64,000 bases of DNA, from the NCBI GenBank assembly GCA_022605405.1, contig JABYQQ010000007.1, forward strand, positions 1,550,001 to 1,614,000. Reading direction: 5' to 3'. The notes under the pieces were generated by a model that did no database searches, was not told the origin of the DNA, and was given only the letters and a program-made list of their open reading frames with translations. The position numbers and the translations under genes were made by a program. Shown here piece after piece: positions 11,046 to 23,614 of the stretch. Numbering within the stretch: position 1 is the first letter of the stretch; every line of letters begins with the position of its first letter. The DNA comes from Earliella scabrosa. Its lineage: Eukaryota > Basidiomycota > Agaricomycetes > Polyporales > Polyporaceae.

Positions 11046-14000
11046 TCTGAAACAACGGCAATGCGCATCCTCACCTGTGTTGTCGATGTGCCTATCCGTT
11101 CTCCTCTCCTTCGTCCACCGCGCAAACCGGTGAGTTCCCCTGTCCATCAAGGTTCGGTGTTGCGGTCTCTTCTGATATCCCTTCTTGCAGACTCTGACGT
11201 CTCCCCACCGCCGCATCTCCTTCTACGCACGAGCCGTTGTTCATCACGTCTCTGCCACACAAGCTCCCGTATCAGCTAGCGCTACCACCCTACCACAGTC
11301 TGATATGCTCTCCGCGACACCTATCCCACGTCTCGCCACACAAGTTTCGCTCTATCAAGCCCTTCTATATGCGCCCCCCTGTTATTTGCTGCTCTGACCT
11401 CGGGTCGACGGATGCGTCAACCGGGACCTGTCAGCTCTTATCTCAACATGTCCTGTCCCTGCAGTAGCGTTCTTATCTGCCCCTCTCTGCGTCGCTCTTG
11501 CGGTGCGGCATCGCTTTGTACCATGGATTGTATGTTGATACGCATGTTTTGATGTCGTCATAAATGCGTACATACGTCGCCTCGTTCTCGACATCTTTGT
11601 CCGATGATCATGCATCATGCATCGCGCTGGTACTATAGGGGGACGTGGTCCATGCGTTTATTGACGTCGTCGAATGCCGGCGGCCGCAGAACAGGCCATC
11701 TACTTCTACGCTGGCGAAGCGCCATGGTAAGATAAGATGCTCGGGACGTCGTGGAACATGCCGCTGACGCGTGCTTAATGTCGGCGAAATGCTGCACGCA
11801 GCCCAGCGGCGGCGGCAGCGGGCGCAGTGTCTACATTGTCTGCGGAAGATTGTCGCTGCCACGCCCTACACGCGTGATGAACGAGGTCATTGTGCAGATG
11901 TCCTACTAGTACAGGTCCTGCAGAGCTCTGCGGTGCGCAGAGAACGATGATGACTATCGTGGCGGCCGTATTCGATCATGATTGTTCGACTGCGTCCGGT
12001 GGACAGCAAGGTCGACGTCATGATGCAAGGCCGTCGTCGGCCTGTGACTTCGATGATGAACAGCGGATGCGGTGACGCTTCGGGGAGGGCGAGGGACTTC
12101 GAATTCGCATCCCAATATAACAGCAAGGTAGCCCTCAGTGCTGTGACAGTGCAATTATTGCAGCCACAGTCCTTCCGCATCGGTCCTGAAGGCTAGGCCG
12201 AGATGCACAGCCAACAGACATACAGTGTGGCAGTAGAGTGTATGTAGGCCGTCGTAGCTCGGTGTTCGGCGGATCTGCGGTGGGGAGCCTGGGCCGCGAA
12301 GGTCGCCCGCCGATTGGGGGAGGGAAAGCGGTAACGCGTGTATTTGTCGACGAGTATAGAAACGCGCCTGGGAGGCGAAGCACGAGTGATGCAATGCTGA
12401 AGGGCGGTATGCACGGCATTGTCCATGGGTGCCATGTAGGACGGTGTCGATCGCGCAAAGCCATCGGCGGGATTATTCAGCGGGTTGCCAGTGCGTGTCG
12501 TGTGCCGCCGTATGGCCGTGCGAAGATGGGCCGAAGTTCACGAGATGAGAGAGCGGATGAGGGGGTGGTCAGCTCTGTATTGAGAGATAGAGAGCAGCGA
12601 GAGCACTGGCAGGAACTCCCCGGATCTGCACTGTGGAGATATTCAGCGAAGACTTCGGAGGGTCAGGTTTGATGTCAGCTGGGTGTTGAGGCGAAGGTGC
12701 CCCCTTGAGCTTCCGCAGTCGAGACTCGCGAGCGGTGAGTAGCTCGATCGTGCAAGGAAGGGACGCGCGGCCCCGGAGCAAGGCCACATGCCACTGCAGC
12801 TGAGCGATGTTGAGTACCGCGGTTGGAACGTTGGTCGTGCCTGGCAGGATATTCGGCGTCCCGTCTGTAGAAAGCGTCCGTTCGTGCCAGTGTATTGGGC
12901 CTTGTATGCATCTGGGGGACTTGAAGAACGTCACGAAGGGTCCGTTATCGATCGCACGCTGCATCTATCCCCGGACGGACAGAAGACCGAGATTCCAACG
13001 TCGACCGTGCTCAAGGAGCGGTCGATGGGCCGTGCGCGATGGGAGTTGGCCGTCGACGACCCGAGCCATGGCTCGGCCACTGAAACACCAGGAGAGGAAG
13101 GAGGGCGAACACCCACGACATGGAAACAGAAGCGTTCGATTTCCATGTAGTCAGGGATTGTGCGCAACATATCGAGCGCGTGCCCCCTCCAACAAAACAC
13201 GCTGCCCGTATCGATCGATGATCGAGCACGATGCATGCCGCAGCTCCTAACACGGCAGGAGCCCGAGCTGGGCACTGAGTACTGAGCACTGGACGCGAGA
13301 GCGATCCGAGGGACGGTTCACGGAAGAAGAGCACCCGGCAGGCGCATCCCGCCGCGGTTCGCTGAGTTGGGATCCTAAATGAAGCACACACAAGAACGTC
13401 AGATATCGATCATATCGCCCCCCACGTTTCACTGATCCCCACACACGCACCTCGCTAGCGGCCGCCACAGTTACTACAGCCAGCAGGGCCCCCTTTCGAC
13501 ATACGTCACGTACTGATCAGTGTGTGCACATCTGGATCCGCGATGTCACTCGAGCCATCCGATCAGGGCGTGCGTCGTGCCAGATCGTTCTTCGCGGCGA
13601 ACTTGCGGCCGCGGTCACGCGACGGGCTCCAGGGGAAAGGCCCGTCGTCGGATGCTGAGACGCACATGTGGGCCGTGGGGTGCATGGAAGGCCGATTCCT
13701 TCTAGGCCGCGTTTCATGAAGTTCCAGCGCCCGCCGCGGAGTCGATCGGTGGTCGAGCGTCGGCCTCTCTTGAGCGGACGCGCCTTGGATAACGAGGGCC
13801 ACAGCCCAGGCCGACGGGCGAGACGAGACCCAAGTGGGAGTAAGCGGTGAAAGTGCAGAAAGAGGGCACGGGCACGGCGCACGTTGCGGTCGACTGAGAA
13901 CTTGGACTTGCGAGTTCGCCGTGAACCGTACCGCAGCGGCGTCTCGTACATAGGGCTCCCGTGCGGATATGGCTACGGATATGGAATTGGGGAACGACGA

Positions 14001-17000
14001 GATTCCAAGTTCTGACAGGGTTCGGTATGGAGCGAGTGCCACGCTTCGTTGAAGCTTGGTGCTTCCTGCGGTGCTTCGGGCGACGACAAGCGAATAGCGG
14101 TATCCGGGTTGGAGCGGGAATGGAAGAGCGAGAACCGCAGGTGCCACTGGGAAAAACTGCAGGGCGCTCTGCAGCAGCGATGAGTTGCGGCAGCACTCTC
14201 GAGCGGCCAATGGCAGTGGCAGCCGCGACTCCCGAGCCTGCGGTTGTCAGCTTCAGGGGTGCCTTCGTGCGCGGATGCGTAGGAAGGAGTGCGGCGACCA
14301 CAAAGAATTTCCGTCGCGACGGTTCCGCGCTACCGTCTGGGGGGTTGAGCTCGAGCTGCAGGGTCTGTGGGTTCACGCGTCCATCCGGGGGTGGGGGTCG
14401 AGACTGTCGGACACGTCTGCATTGAGTGGGCCAGGGTGCTTGGTAGCGTAGAACATGCCATGGAAGCGGAACGGAGGTTTGAGCTCGCTCCGGCGGGGAA
14501 GGTGCTCTTGTAAGGGCGGTTCGGAGGAGGCGTACGATGAGAGTTGGGGGGCGTTGCAGGATCTGCTGAGTTGAATCTGTGGGCAGCGGTTAGCGTCGAG
14601 ATGATCACTTGACAGGCCAACGAGGCAGTCGAGGCTCAAGATTCGAGACTCGCGAGAAAGCGCAGCGAGTCATGGCACCACTCGGGGTGAGATTCTGAAG
14701 GCTGAGGGTGGGTTGACGACCCCTCGGATCAAACTCAAGTCTCCGCGACGGAGGGAAAATTTAAAAAGGAGGACGACTGACTATATGCGCCCGCAAGGCG
14801 TTCGTGGGTCTACGACGAGGCCGGCTGCGTCGCGCAGTTTCGTCAAAGACCGCGAATGCCGAATGGGTGCAGCGGCTTCTCTTGACACATCGCAGTGGGA
14901 AGCAGCGTCACAAGACTGCACCCGGTGGTTCGGGGAGACGCAGCGCGGACAGGCGCGCACTCCCATGCCCCAGCGGAAGACGAGCACAGGCGCTCCGACT
15001 GTGCTGTGTGGCCAACTGTGTGTGCACAAACGCCGGACGTTTGTATGTACGCCGCGCGGGTGCAGCCCACGGGACGGTCCAGGCCAGGGCGCACGGCGTC
15101 GACGATGTGCGAGATGCGAGATGCAAGAAGGATGAGCGCGGCATGACCACGACGGATCCACCAAAGAAGTGGCAAGAACTGGGAGAAGCGCAGGCCGGGA
15201 CGTCGTGTCGTCACGAGACGGCTGTCTGAAAGCCGCTCGTGTTCGAACAGATCGCAAGATCGCCTGCTCAGCGGTTCGCGACGCGCGCCCCCGGTATCCA
15301 GACCTAGTGGAGTAGCTCAACACGCGCGCAATGGATGCGTTGAATGCGCACGAAACGTCGTCTCCACCTCCCACACTCGCCATCGGCGAGGGTGGCGAGA
15401 CTCCGCGGCAGGGCGGCAGGGGGGGTCACGCGACGGGCGTGCAGAAGCAGGTTGTGAAGGATTGTGGTGGCCGACATGGTTATGACGGTAAGGCACTCGC
15501 TCGCGCAAGCATCATCGTGAGGTCGGTTGAGCGACTGTCTTGGGTTCTGAGCGACCGTCTGGGTTCTGGACGGCCGTCGAGAACGCGAGAATGGGGGATC
15601 GCGAAGGTGCCCCGTCTTGTCGGGTAGCCACAACGCCTTGCACGATCCACACGACATGATCCCGAGGACGTAATGTCGTGCGCACGACGTAGACGATGAT
15701 GGGACTGTGACAGGCTGCTGCGTCAGCCCTGGTAATAACGGTGTGTGGACGAAGTACGCCGGGTGCTGCACTTCCGGATAAAGCACGAGATGAGACGACT
15801 GTCAAACAACAGCCAAAAATGTGATCGAAGACGTACCAGTCGAGCTGCTGCGATCGTACACACACCTCCGAAAGGTACACGCCCTCGAATCAGTTTCGAC
15901 TCGTCAGGGAGAAGGCGTCCTCTGAATCTGGGCGCACCACCACGCCATACGCAGATATGAATACCCGTCAGGAGGTTGGGCCGTGCATTGAAGGCGCCAT
16001 GGCAGGTATTCTGACTCAAGGTCGCGCCCATAGAGAGGTGGATACCTGTTGAGCGACGTCAGCCCGTCGTCTGTCATGACAAGTTAGTGCAGCAGCCCAC
16101 CAGCAGCACTGACTCGCTTACGCGTCCCGATACGCACGCACGCAGCAGCGGAGACGATTCATAAGAGCCAACGCTCGCGCACTAGTACTATAGTATCGTG
16201 CTAGCCGGATATGCGCCAAGGCTTGGTTAACTGCCCCTCGGTCCCCTGGATCGTGTGCGTGCGGTGCGTCCGCGTTGAGAGCGACCGGGGAGCGCGGCGA
16301 GGAGAGAGAGATCTGGATGGGCGAAGCGTTCAGGAATCAATATTCAATGCTGCCTCGTGTCGGGGAAGGCGTGGGGCGGAGGTGATGGGGATTTGCGGCG
16401 TGGCAGGAGAGAGGCCCCGTTCTGCGCGCGCCCCTGCACACGCTAGCCCAGGCGTTGTGGAGCCCATCCCCCACTCCCATCCCTCCAGAGTCCCATCCTG
16501 CTGGCCCCCACGGTCAGGCTCACACACGTGCACGTGCCCGCGTTCCGCGACGGGCCTCGCTCGCCCAGCTCGTCCCCAATGGCAGCTCCGAGCCCGCGCC
16601 GAGTCCCAGGGCCGCCGCAATGTCCGATAGCCATCGCGCGCGCCTTCGCGTCCGCATTGAACGTGAACATGCGGCCCCGCGGAGGCTTTTGCAGCTCGCA
16701 CTATCCCATCGCGTTTGCAAGCTGACGGGAGCGCTCTAGACCAGACCCGGTGCGAGCGCCGCAGTGCACTCGGCACCGCCCGCCCGTTCGCTGCAGTACT
16801 TGCTGCACTGGGCACTGGCGCCGTGCCTCTTCGTCTTCGCGTTCCTGCTGCTGCCGTTGCCTCAGCTCGACGTGCCAAGTAGCGTTCAGAGCTGACGGCA
16901 GCGATAGCCCTCGACCGCCGGATCTCGCATTCATCGTAGCTCGACGCGATAACAGACACAGGCATCTATCGAACAGGTGCGTCAGAGTCTAGACGAACGC

Positions 17001-18547
17001 CCATCGACATCTCCCGCCCCTCCCCGTCTTCCGATCGCTATTCTTGTGCGGCTTTGGGTTCCGGACACTGTACGTACGTGTCTTACCGCGCCTTCTTCGG
17101 GTGGTGGTCCCGGGTTGGGCATCGCACGACATCGCCAGCGGTGTGTTGAGAGCGGGCGGTGTGTATCGGACGGGGCGGGGCGTGGCGAGGACGGGTGGTG
17201 CCCTCATTGCTGCGTGCAGCGTGCACAGCGAGCGAGCCGTATGCGGGAGGGACAGCCTGAGAGGACGACAACATTGTTCGGGATGATGTGCGGGGCGCCT
17301 GAGAGTGGGTCGAACGAAAAGCTTAAGCCTATACTCAAACTCGATACAAATCATGGCGGGCGCAGTAGTCGTCCCGGGGCGGGCGCGCGAGGTGGGAGAC
17401 TCGGGAGCCTGTTTGAAGCGTAGGGCCTAGGGCCAAGTATAGCGACCGGCCCTGGGCCGTGAATGTTGCCCGGAGGGGAAGAGACGATCGCTGGGCTGAT
17501 GCTGGGACGCGGCAGGTTCTGGAGGAGACGAAGGAGATGGCGCGGAGCCAAGTCGGTGAATGGGTTGATGAACGGGGCACGTACCGGTCGGAAGCACATG
17601 CTACGGCGGCGGCGGGGCAGGGGCGCGGCGGCAAAGTGCGCGAAGGTTTGCTACAGCAACGGGCATCGTTGGCTATCGCGCCGACGGTCTGGGGCCGGTT
17701 GGTCGCGACGGAGTGGGTTGTGGTCTCACGAGCTGACAGGGACGGCAAGGTTTGTTTATCTGTCGATATGGACGGGCTATGCGGGAGAGCTGGACGGGTT
17801 TCGGAAATGTTTGCCTGAGAAGGCAATTGGAGTGAGATGTTAGAGCGGGTCTGGAGAGGGGTGGGCCTCGGACTGGAGGAGATGACTAGGAGAGCTAGGA
17901 GGAGAATGGAATGCTCTGGGAGCACGCCGCGGAAGCATGGAGGTTGGGGTGATGGCGCTGGTCGCGTGAACGCACGCTTGGCTCGATATCGAGCATGTCT
18001 CGCTCGGGTCGGGACAGGATGGCATGGGAGGGGCCTGCGCTGGAGGAGGGATTGTGGCAGAGCGGCACAAAGGGCGATGGAAGGGGACAACAGGGATTGG
18101 ACGGGTGGTGCTGGTGATTGTTTCATAAAGCGGCGGGGCACTAGCGCGGCCGGCCGGGCCCCTTTCTCCCCTGCGCCTTTGACCGCCGCGACGCAGCGCC
18201 TGTGGTGGATCGCTGCTGGGAAGTATATCTGTGCTCGTTCTGTGGGCGAGGTTGTTTCTGCCCTCTGGACCCTCTGCTGCTGCTGCTACTGCACGCACTC
18301 ATCGCAGGCGTTGACGCCGGACGTATCAGCGTGTGGCTGTTTGTGTTGCCTCGAGGCATCTGCAATCTCGGCTATCTGGCGCGCGTGGCCTTCGAGCGAA
18401 GACGGGCGTTTTCCCAGGGGAGCCCTTCGCTGGCCTTGCTGTGATCCTCCCATCCACTGCCCGTCCGTATAAGCCCTTGCTTGTCGTCACCGTCCCCTTC
18501 TCTGATCTCCTTCCCTTTCCCTCCAGTCACGCTCTCTCCGCCCGCCC
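11046..18547. other. 7.5 kb interval without a supportable gene
   Basis: Both strands contain many overlapping open frames of 60-270 codons, but they are Arg/Pro/Ala/Ser-rich, overlap one another in several phases, lack recognisable motifs and have no supporting splice structure. This is what GC-rich noncoding DNA gives by chance. No tandem repeat, terminal inverted repeat, transposase or reverse-transcriptase motif was recognised. The rightmost few hundred bases hold a TATAAG and a CT-rich leader for the gene at 18548. The interval may be a long regulatory region, or hold noncoding transcripts or poorly conserved genes. Confidence 0.5.
18468..18473 (+). promoter_or_regulatory. TATA-like element upstream of the 18548 gene
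   Basis: TATAAG lies 80 bases before the start codon and is followed by a CT-rich stretch and a CCATGG start context. Position and context fit a core promoter; it is not proven. Confidence 0.4.
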
Positions 18548-20962
18548 ATGGACCGTCGCGGCCGCTCCAGAGACGTCTCCCCCGTCGCCCTCGCCACCCA
18601 CCTCCGCCAGCGCACTCGCGACCCCCGACCCGCAAACCACCACGCCCACTCACAAAGGCGCGCCCCTTCGCACCTCCCCTCTTGCCCCATGTCTCCCTGC
18701 TATCCCTCTTCCTTCAAACCACCGCCCCGTGACACGCCCGACGCGCCCTCCCAGCCCGTCGCGTCCTCGTCACGCCTCCCTCCCCCGCCCTCGCCTCTGC
18801 ACAACACGTGTTCGCTGTCCACGTCACCCTCAGACACCATCCCGCGCACCCACTCCTCCAGCAGTGTCGTCTCAGACGCCTCCGCGCAGACCCCAGTCGG
18901 CCCTCTCACCCCGCCCGACGTGGACCAACAGTATGCGCTCGACCGTCCTCTTGACTACTATGACTCCCCGCCCTCCCCTCCACGCTCCCTGCAAGACCAG
19001 ATGCACAACGCCTACGCGCTGGAGAACATGCACCTCGCCAAGGTTCTCCTTCTCAAGCTTCGCGGCATCGAAGTCAACGGCGACGACGACCCCCGCATCG
19101 CCGCCGTGCGTGACGAAGACTTTTCCAGCTCCTTCGTTCCCGAAGGCGGTCTCACACTGGTCGCCGAGGCCGAGGCACGGGTGCAGGAGGCAGAACGTCG
19201 CGCGCGTGAGGAGCAGAAGATGCGCGAGCGGGAGGCTCGTCTCAGACAGTGCGAGCGGGTATGGGAGAACAGCATGCGCAGGTTCAAGTATGAGCGGGAG
19301 CGCATCGCGCGGGCCAAGGAGGAAGCGTACCGCGAGCGACGCGATGCAGAGCGCCGCGAGCGGGAGCGCGAACGCGAGCGCGCACGCAAGGCCGAAGCTG
19401 CCCGGGCCGCCCGGGGCTCTCATCTAAGGATAGCGAGCGGGCAAACGCGGCAGCTGCTTTGCTATGATTCATTGCGGAACGCCGACACGAGGTTTCCCAA
19501 GCCCACGCAGTCCCAGCAGAAGGAGGATGATAACGGCCTCTTCCTCTACGACATCATGCCGTCCCCGCCTTCACGCCCCTTGTCCATCTCACCCCCCTGC
19601 AGTCGCTCGCCCACGGACAGGGACTCCCTCACTCTTCCGAGGGCCCAGCGGGAGCTCGCATTGAAGCACGCAAAGAGCCTATCGCGGTCGGTCGCTTTCT
19701 CTGACGTTCTTGTCGCCATGCAGGGACCCTTGTTTGTGGAAGAGGAGCCTGCCAGGCCCTACGCACGTTGCAAGCCGCACCAAGCTGAGCTACTCGCAAT
19801 CCTGTTGGAACCTGTGGAGAGGGTGGAAGAGAAGGGCAAGGCTCCTCAGGATACTCTGCCAGAGCCTGTGCGAGATTTGGTGAAGCCGAAGCACCCTGCG
19901 GCGGTGAGGCTCGCACGGTCCTCGACGATTGAGTCGGTCTCCAGTACGTCGTCCGAGACATCCTCCTCTGCCTCTACTGTCACGCGTTCCGGCTCCTGGT
20001 TCTCGTTTGGGAGCAAGAGTTCCTTCCGATCCACCTCGACCGCGTTGACTACACCCTCGTCGTCCCCGCATACACCCACCAAGTCGTCCACCATACTCTC
20101 CGTCCCTCTATCCTCTTCTCCCCCATCCGATTTCCCGTTGCGCACGAGCAGGCAATCGTCCAAGCCCCCGGTTTCTCCCACTGTTCCTGCGCTCGACCAT
20201 CCACTTGCTCCTCCTACGCCTTCCAAGTCGAAGCGCAAGGAACCTCTAGCAATTGGCCGTGGTCGTCCTCTCACCCGGCGTCTGTCCACGTCGAACCACA
20301 GCCAGTCAGACGACTCTCCTCCGCCAAGCCCTTCCGGTCTTGTGCATCGAGTGAGTCGCTCGGTATCCACTGTCATCGACTTCGCCTCGCAGTTCCAGCG
20401 TGCATATGTGAAGGCAACGATGTACTCGGCGGGCGTGGACCTCTATGGCCGGTCCCTATCGCGGTCCACCTCACGCTCCCCTTCTCACTCGCCTGTCCGT
20501 GTGCGATGCACCTCGAAGTCGAGCCGCTCTGGCGGCAGGCCCAGACCCTCAGGGTACCGCGCCTGCTCGCTTGACGTACAAGTGTTCACTGCTCAGGACG
20601 AGTCTGCGATCGACTCCTCTCACCAGTACCAGCGCACGTTGATCCCTCTCTCCGCCCCTTCGACCGACACGCTCCCCGCACACGAGCGGGTCTTCCCTCT
20701 TCCACCGCCGCTCCCGCGGTCCCCGTATCGTCTGCAATTCCAGCCTGGGACACGCATCTCGCGCGTGCGCCCTGTTGCGAACCCGATCCTTCTTCGGCTC
20801 CAAGCGTTGCACAACGTCTGCCAATCGCGTGCGCTGTCTTGGCATCGTGCGCGCGATGGGACGATGGCTGCTGGGAAGGAGAAGATGGTCGGGATCGCGT
20901 GGGAGGGTATAGGGAGGAGCAGTCTTGGATGGGAGGCCGGCGGAAACAATGCCTGGTACTAG
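18548..20962 (+). CDS. Hypothetical Ser/Pro-rich protein with charged coiled coil, single exon
   Basis: One uninterrupted frame of 804 codons, the only large intronless gene here. The first ATG (18548, CCATGG context) is used; a second at 18689 (MSPCYPSS) is a plausible alternative. Residues about 155-185 form a helix (QDQMHNAYALENMHLAKVLL). Residues about 215-300 are a highly charged Arg/Glu coiled coil. The middle is Ser/Thr-rich and disordered (runs like SSTSSETSSSASTVT). A distinct C-terminal block with RVRPVANPILLRLQALHN and KEKMVGIAWEGIGRSSLG looks conserved and globular or helical. I do not recognise the family. It stands alone downstream of the 7.5 kb gap. Confidence 0.75.
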   Translation: MDRRGRSRDVSPVALATHLRQRTRDPRPANHHAHSQRRAPSHLPSCPMSPCYPSSFKPPPRDTPDAPSQPVASSSRLPPPPSPLHNTCSLSTSPSDTIPRTHSSSSVVSDASAQTPVGPLTPPDVDQQYALDRPLDYYDSPPSPPRSLQDQMHNAYALENMHLAKVLLLKLRGIEVNGDDDPRIAAVRDEDFSSSFVPEGGLTLVAEAEARVQEAERRAREEQKMREREARLRQCERVWENSMRRFKYERERIARAKEEAYRERRDAERRERERERERARKAEAARAARGSHLRIASGQTRQLLCYDSLRNADTRFPKPTQSQQKEDDNGLFLYDIMPSPPSRPLSISPPCSRSPTDRDSLTLPRAQRELALKHAKSLSRSVAFSDVLVAMQGPLFVEEEPARPYARCKPHQAELLAILLEPVERVEEKGKAPQDTLPEPVRDLVKPKHPAAVRLARSSTIESVSSTSSETSSSASTVTRSGSWFSFGSKSSFRSTSTALTTPSSSPHTPTKSSTILSVPLSSSPPSDFPLRTSRQSSKPPVSPTVPALDHPLAPPTPSKSKRKEPLAIGRGRPLTRRLSTSNHSQSDDSPPPSPSGLVHRVSRSVSTVIDFASQFQRAYVKATMYSAGVDLYGRSLSRSTSRSPSHSPVRVRCTSKSSRSGGRPRPSGYRACSLDVQVFTAQDESAIDSSHQYQRTLIPLSAPSTDTLPAHERVFPLPPPLPRSPYRLQFQPGTRISRVRPVANPILLRLQALHNVCQSRALSWHRARDGTMAAGKEKMVGIAWEGIGRSSLGWEAGGNNAWY

Positions 20963-21974
20963 GTGCGACGCTACCTTGCCCTATCAGCGACACTGTTCTT
21001 ACCTCATTCACAGGTCCTCTCTGCTCCCTCGTCCTCCATTCTACACCACACATGCGGGTGTCGAATTCCTGAATCGGATGATCCAGTTATGAACTGTGCG
21101 CTTGCACGTCGCTCTGTGCTCCTGCTTTCGCTTGCGCTTTATGCATGCTTCGGAACTGTCACGACCTCTAATTCCCCTCATCTCCATCTCCCGTTTCTGC
21201 TCCCAGCTTCACTATTTACTTATCACCCAGACCGCCTTGCGCCACCACCCCCTCACCGCCGCCATCCGATAGTCAGCGCGTCCTCTCTCGACCCTGATAT
21301 TTCCACCCTCCTCTTCTTACACATCGTCGCCGGTCGCCGCAGTGGGGCAGTGTACTTGTGGCTGTCCTTGGGGGTTAGAGCCCCCGCTGCGGTGCGCCTC
21401 GCCGTTCGTCCCTACTCGTTCGTCGTATGCCTAGGACTCTCGCGGTATAATCCCTAATGGCGCCCCTACATCGGATCCGGACCCCACTCCTTCCCTCCCT
21501 TATCCCTTCTCTCTCGTCTCACCGCTCTTCCTCTTCTTGCGCTGTATCCATCTTCATTGCTCCCGTTGCATCCATCCCCACTGTCGCTTTGCTACGCATT
21601 CCTCCATGCACGCAGGTAGACACGCACACGCAGTGCGCAGTGTGCGTTGTTGTACGAGTATTCATGCCCCTCCACCATACACACATACATACATACATAC
21701 GTCCATACCCCCCCGGTCTCGGTGATATCACTCTTGCTCGAGCGGTCTGCTCGGAAGATCCCTTTGCACGCTCTCGCTGTAATTAGTTGCATCCCATCCT
21801 ATCCAACGAACACTTATGCCTTTCTATTAGCCTGCTTTGTGTGTGCTCGGCGTGACCAATGTTGGACATGGGTCTGGAGAGATGAGAGAAGACGACAAGA
21901 TATGCGAATAAATACGCGACGACGAAAGCGAAATGTATGTACAAGACATCGGTCTAGCGAGGACGCAAGCACAA
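20963..21974. other. Convergent 3' spacer
   Basis: About 1 kb between the stop of the 18548 gene and the stop of the minus-strand STRIPAK subunit gene. It has pyrimidine-rich tracts and a CATA microsatellite. I see no coding signal beyond short chance frames. Confidence 0.5.
21683..21700. repeat. (ACAT)n microsatellite
   Basis: Roughly four and a half ACAT units in the 3' spacer, preceded by CACA-type sequence. It is a short simple repeat. Confidence 0.85.
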
Positions 21975-23365
21975 TCACCGACCGAGGTCGTATCCCCCCT
22001 GCATCTGCCACGGTCTCTCCTGCACGCCCTGGTTCACGCCGTCCCAGAAGGGACCGCCGCCACCACCACCTCCCCGCCCCCTCCCAAACATCGCTGTCCG
22101 CCGGCCCTGCATACCACGCATGCCCGGCTGTATCATGCTGCCCCCAGGCATACCCACGGGCGCACCTCCGCCCACACCCTGTCCCGGCGGTGGCTGCGGG
22201 ATCATCGACCCTGGGGGCGGGCCAGCGCCGGGTCCGGGTGCGGGGCCCAAGCCCATCCCCATTCCCATCCCCATGTTCATCCCACCGAGGTTCCCGCCGA
22301 CCATGTGCGAGGCGGCCTCAAACGAGGGGATGTTGCCGCGGACGACGCCGAGCTGGCCGGGGCTCGCGGCGCGGTAGGGCGCGGGGGCGGAGGAGGGGTT
22401 GATGTGCCGGCGGAAGGAAAGTTCGCGGGCTTCGTCCTCGAGCCAGCCGTTGGCCTCGGCGGAGGCGCGGTCGATGCCGAGGACGCGCCGGAGCGCGTCG
22501 TTCTCGGACTCGAGCCGGGCGATTTCGTGCTCGCGCTCGACGGCCCAGTCTTCGCGGTCGGAGAGGAGGGCGTTGAGCTCGTCGAGGGTGGGGACGGCGG
22601 AGGCGGGGGGTGGGAGAGAGGGGTCGTGCGAGGAGGAGGTGGGGGAGGGGGAGGAGTCGTCTGGGAGCTCGCCGTTCATGGAGCGCATGAGGGCGCGGAG
22701 GGATTGGGCGAGGCGGTGTAGGGAGAGGGTGGCGGCGGTGTTGCTGGAGAAGTCGTTTTGGACGAGGGAGGCGTCGAGGCTCTGGATGAGCTGCTCGTAA
22801 TGTCGGGTCATCGTGAGCTCGTGTTGTTGCGCCGCAAACTAGAACGAGATGTCAGATAGCGGTCGCAGAGTACGGGGTTGTTGGGACGTACTGCGTGATT
22901 GCGGAACTTCGTCATGACGGTGTCCATTGTCTCCTCGTACTCCTTCAGCAGCGCGGAGAGCTGCTTGTTCTCCTGCATGAGCGTATGGTTCTCTATGATG
23001 ATCTGTGCGTTTGCACGCTCCAGCTCCGACTCGAACACCTCTGACGGCATAGCGTGACCATGAGGAAGGTGCGTCAGACACAGATCTCTTTCACAATCAT
23101 GGACGCGATATTGCTCACCTTTTGAGAGATCAATGTTGACGCGTCGCAGCGAGCACCCGCTTGCCACATTCTGTGCTTCAGACTAGAACATACCCTGCAT
23201 GCATGAATGCTCGGGGACAATGCAACCGGGAACCAGGCATACTTTGAGTGACTGTGCTTGCGACGCAAGGGTCGCGGCCATTTTGTGATTCAACGCATTC
23301 TGTTCCGACAGTTCGTGCAGTATCTGCCATGCGCGTATGAGGTCGCCGTCGAGGTCATGATACAT
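21975..23365 (-). CDS. SIKE/FGFR1OP2-family protein, putative STRIPAK subunit, with RGG tail
   Basis: Exons 23365-23243, 23182-23119, 23040-22892 and 22838-21975 encode 399 residues. The N-terminal half is helical ([19 protein letters not shown]...[15 protein letters not shown]). A segment [26 protein letters not shown] then [10 protein letters not shown] aligns with the central coiled coil of FGFR1OP2/SIKE1, and [17 protein letters not shown] matches that family's C-terminal heptads. These proteins belong to the STRIPAK phosphatase-kinase complex, used in fungal fruiting, fusion and septation. The last 110 residues differ from animal members: Met/Gly repeats ([11 protein letters not shown]), a Pro/Gly-rich stretch and an [10 protein letters not shown] box. 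Start 23365 is the first ATG and gives an intact first helix. Confidence 0.7.
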
Positions 23366-23614
23366 AGTGAGACGTCCGAGATGTCGAGGGTGGAGGGAGA
23401 GCAGCGTTAATCCGAGACGGTCGCTGTTTGTCCTCCGCACCGTCAAGGCTCCGAAAGCTGAGAGTGCTCGGGGTCCAGCAGTCACAGCAACGGGCGCCTA
23501 CGTGACTAAACGCGTGACTGGACGTGACTACACGCGTTTGGACCGCGCGACGCGTCTTTGCGTCTTGGTTGGAGTTTGTCCTTCTCCTGTCCTTCCCCTT
23601 CCCCTCCGCTCAAC
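23366..23614. promoter_or_regulatory. Divergent promoter, STRIPAK subunit / MIS12
   Basis: Only 249 bases separate two divergent starts, so both promoters share this segment. It contains a repeated CGTGACTA-like core (about 23500-23532) and a CT-rich leader just before the MIS12 start. Confidence 0.55.

Noticed and set aside
13563..14376. Overlapping minus-strand frames of 215 and 220 codons
   Set aside because: Two equally long frames in different phases over the same bases, neither with family similarity. Treated as noise.
17335..18141. 268-codon open frame on the minus strand
   Set aside because: Pro/Ser/Arg-rich without motifs, overlaps other long frames in several phases, and has no splice or promoter context. 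It fits chance in GC-rich DNA.
18333..19427. 364-codon plus-strand frame overlapping the start of the 18548 gene
   Set aside because: The alternative frame is Pro/Thr/Arg-rich. The 18548 frame is twice as long and contains a plausible coiled coil and a conserved-looking C-terminus.
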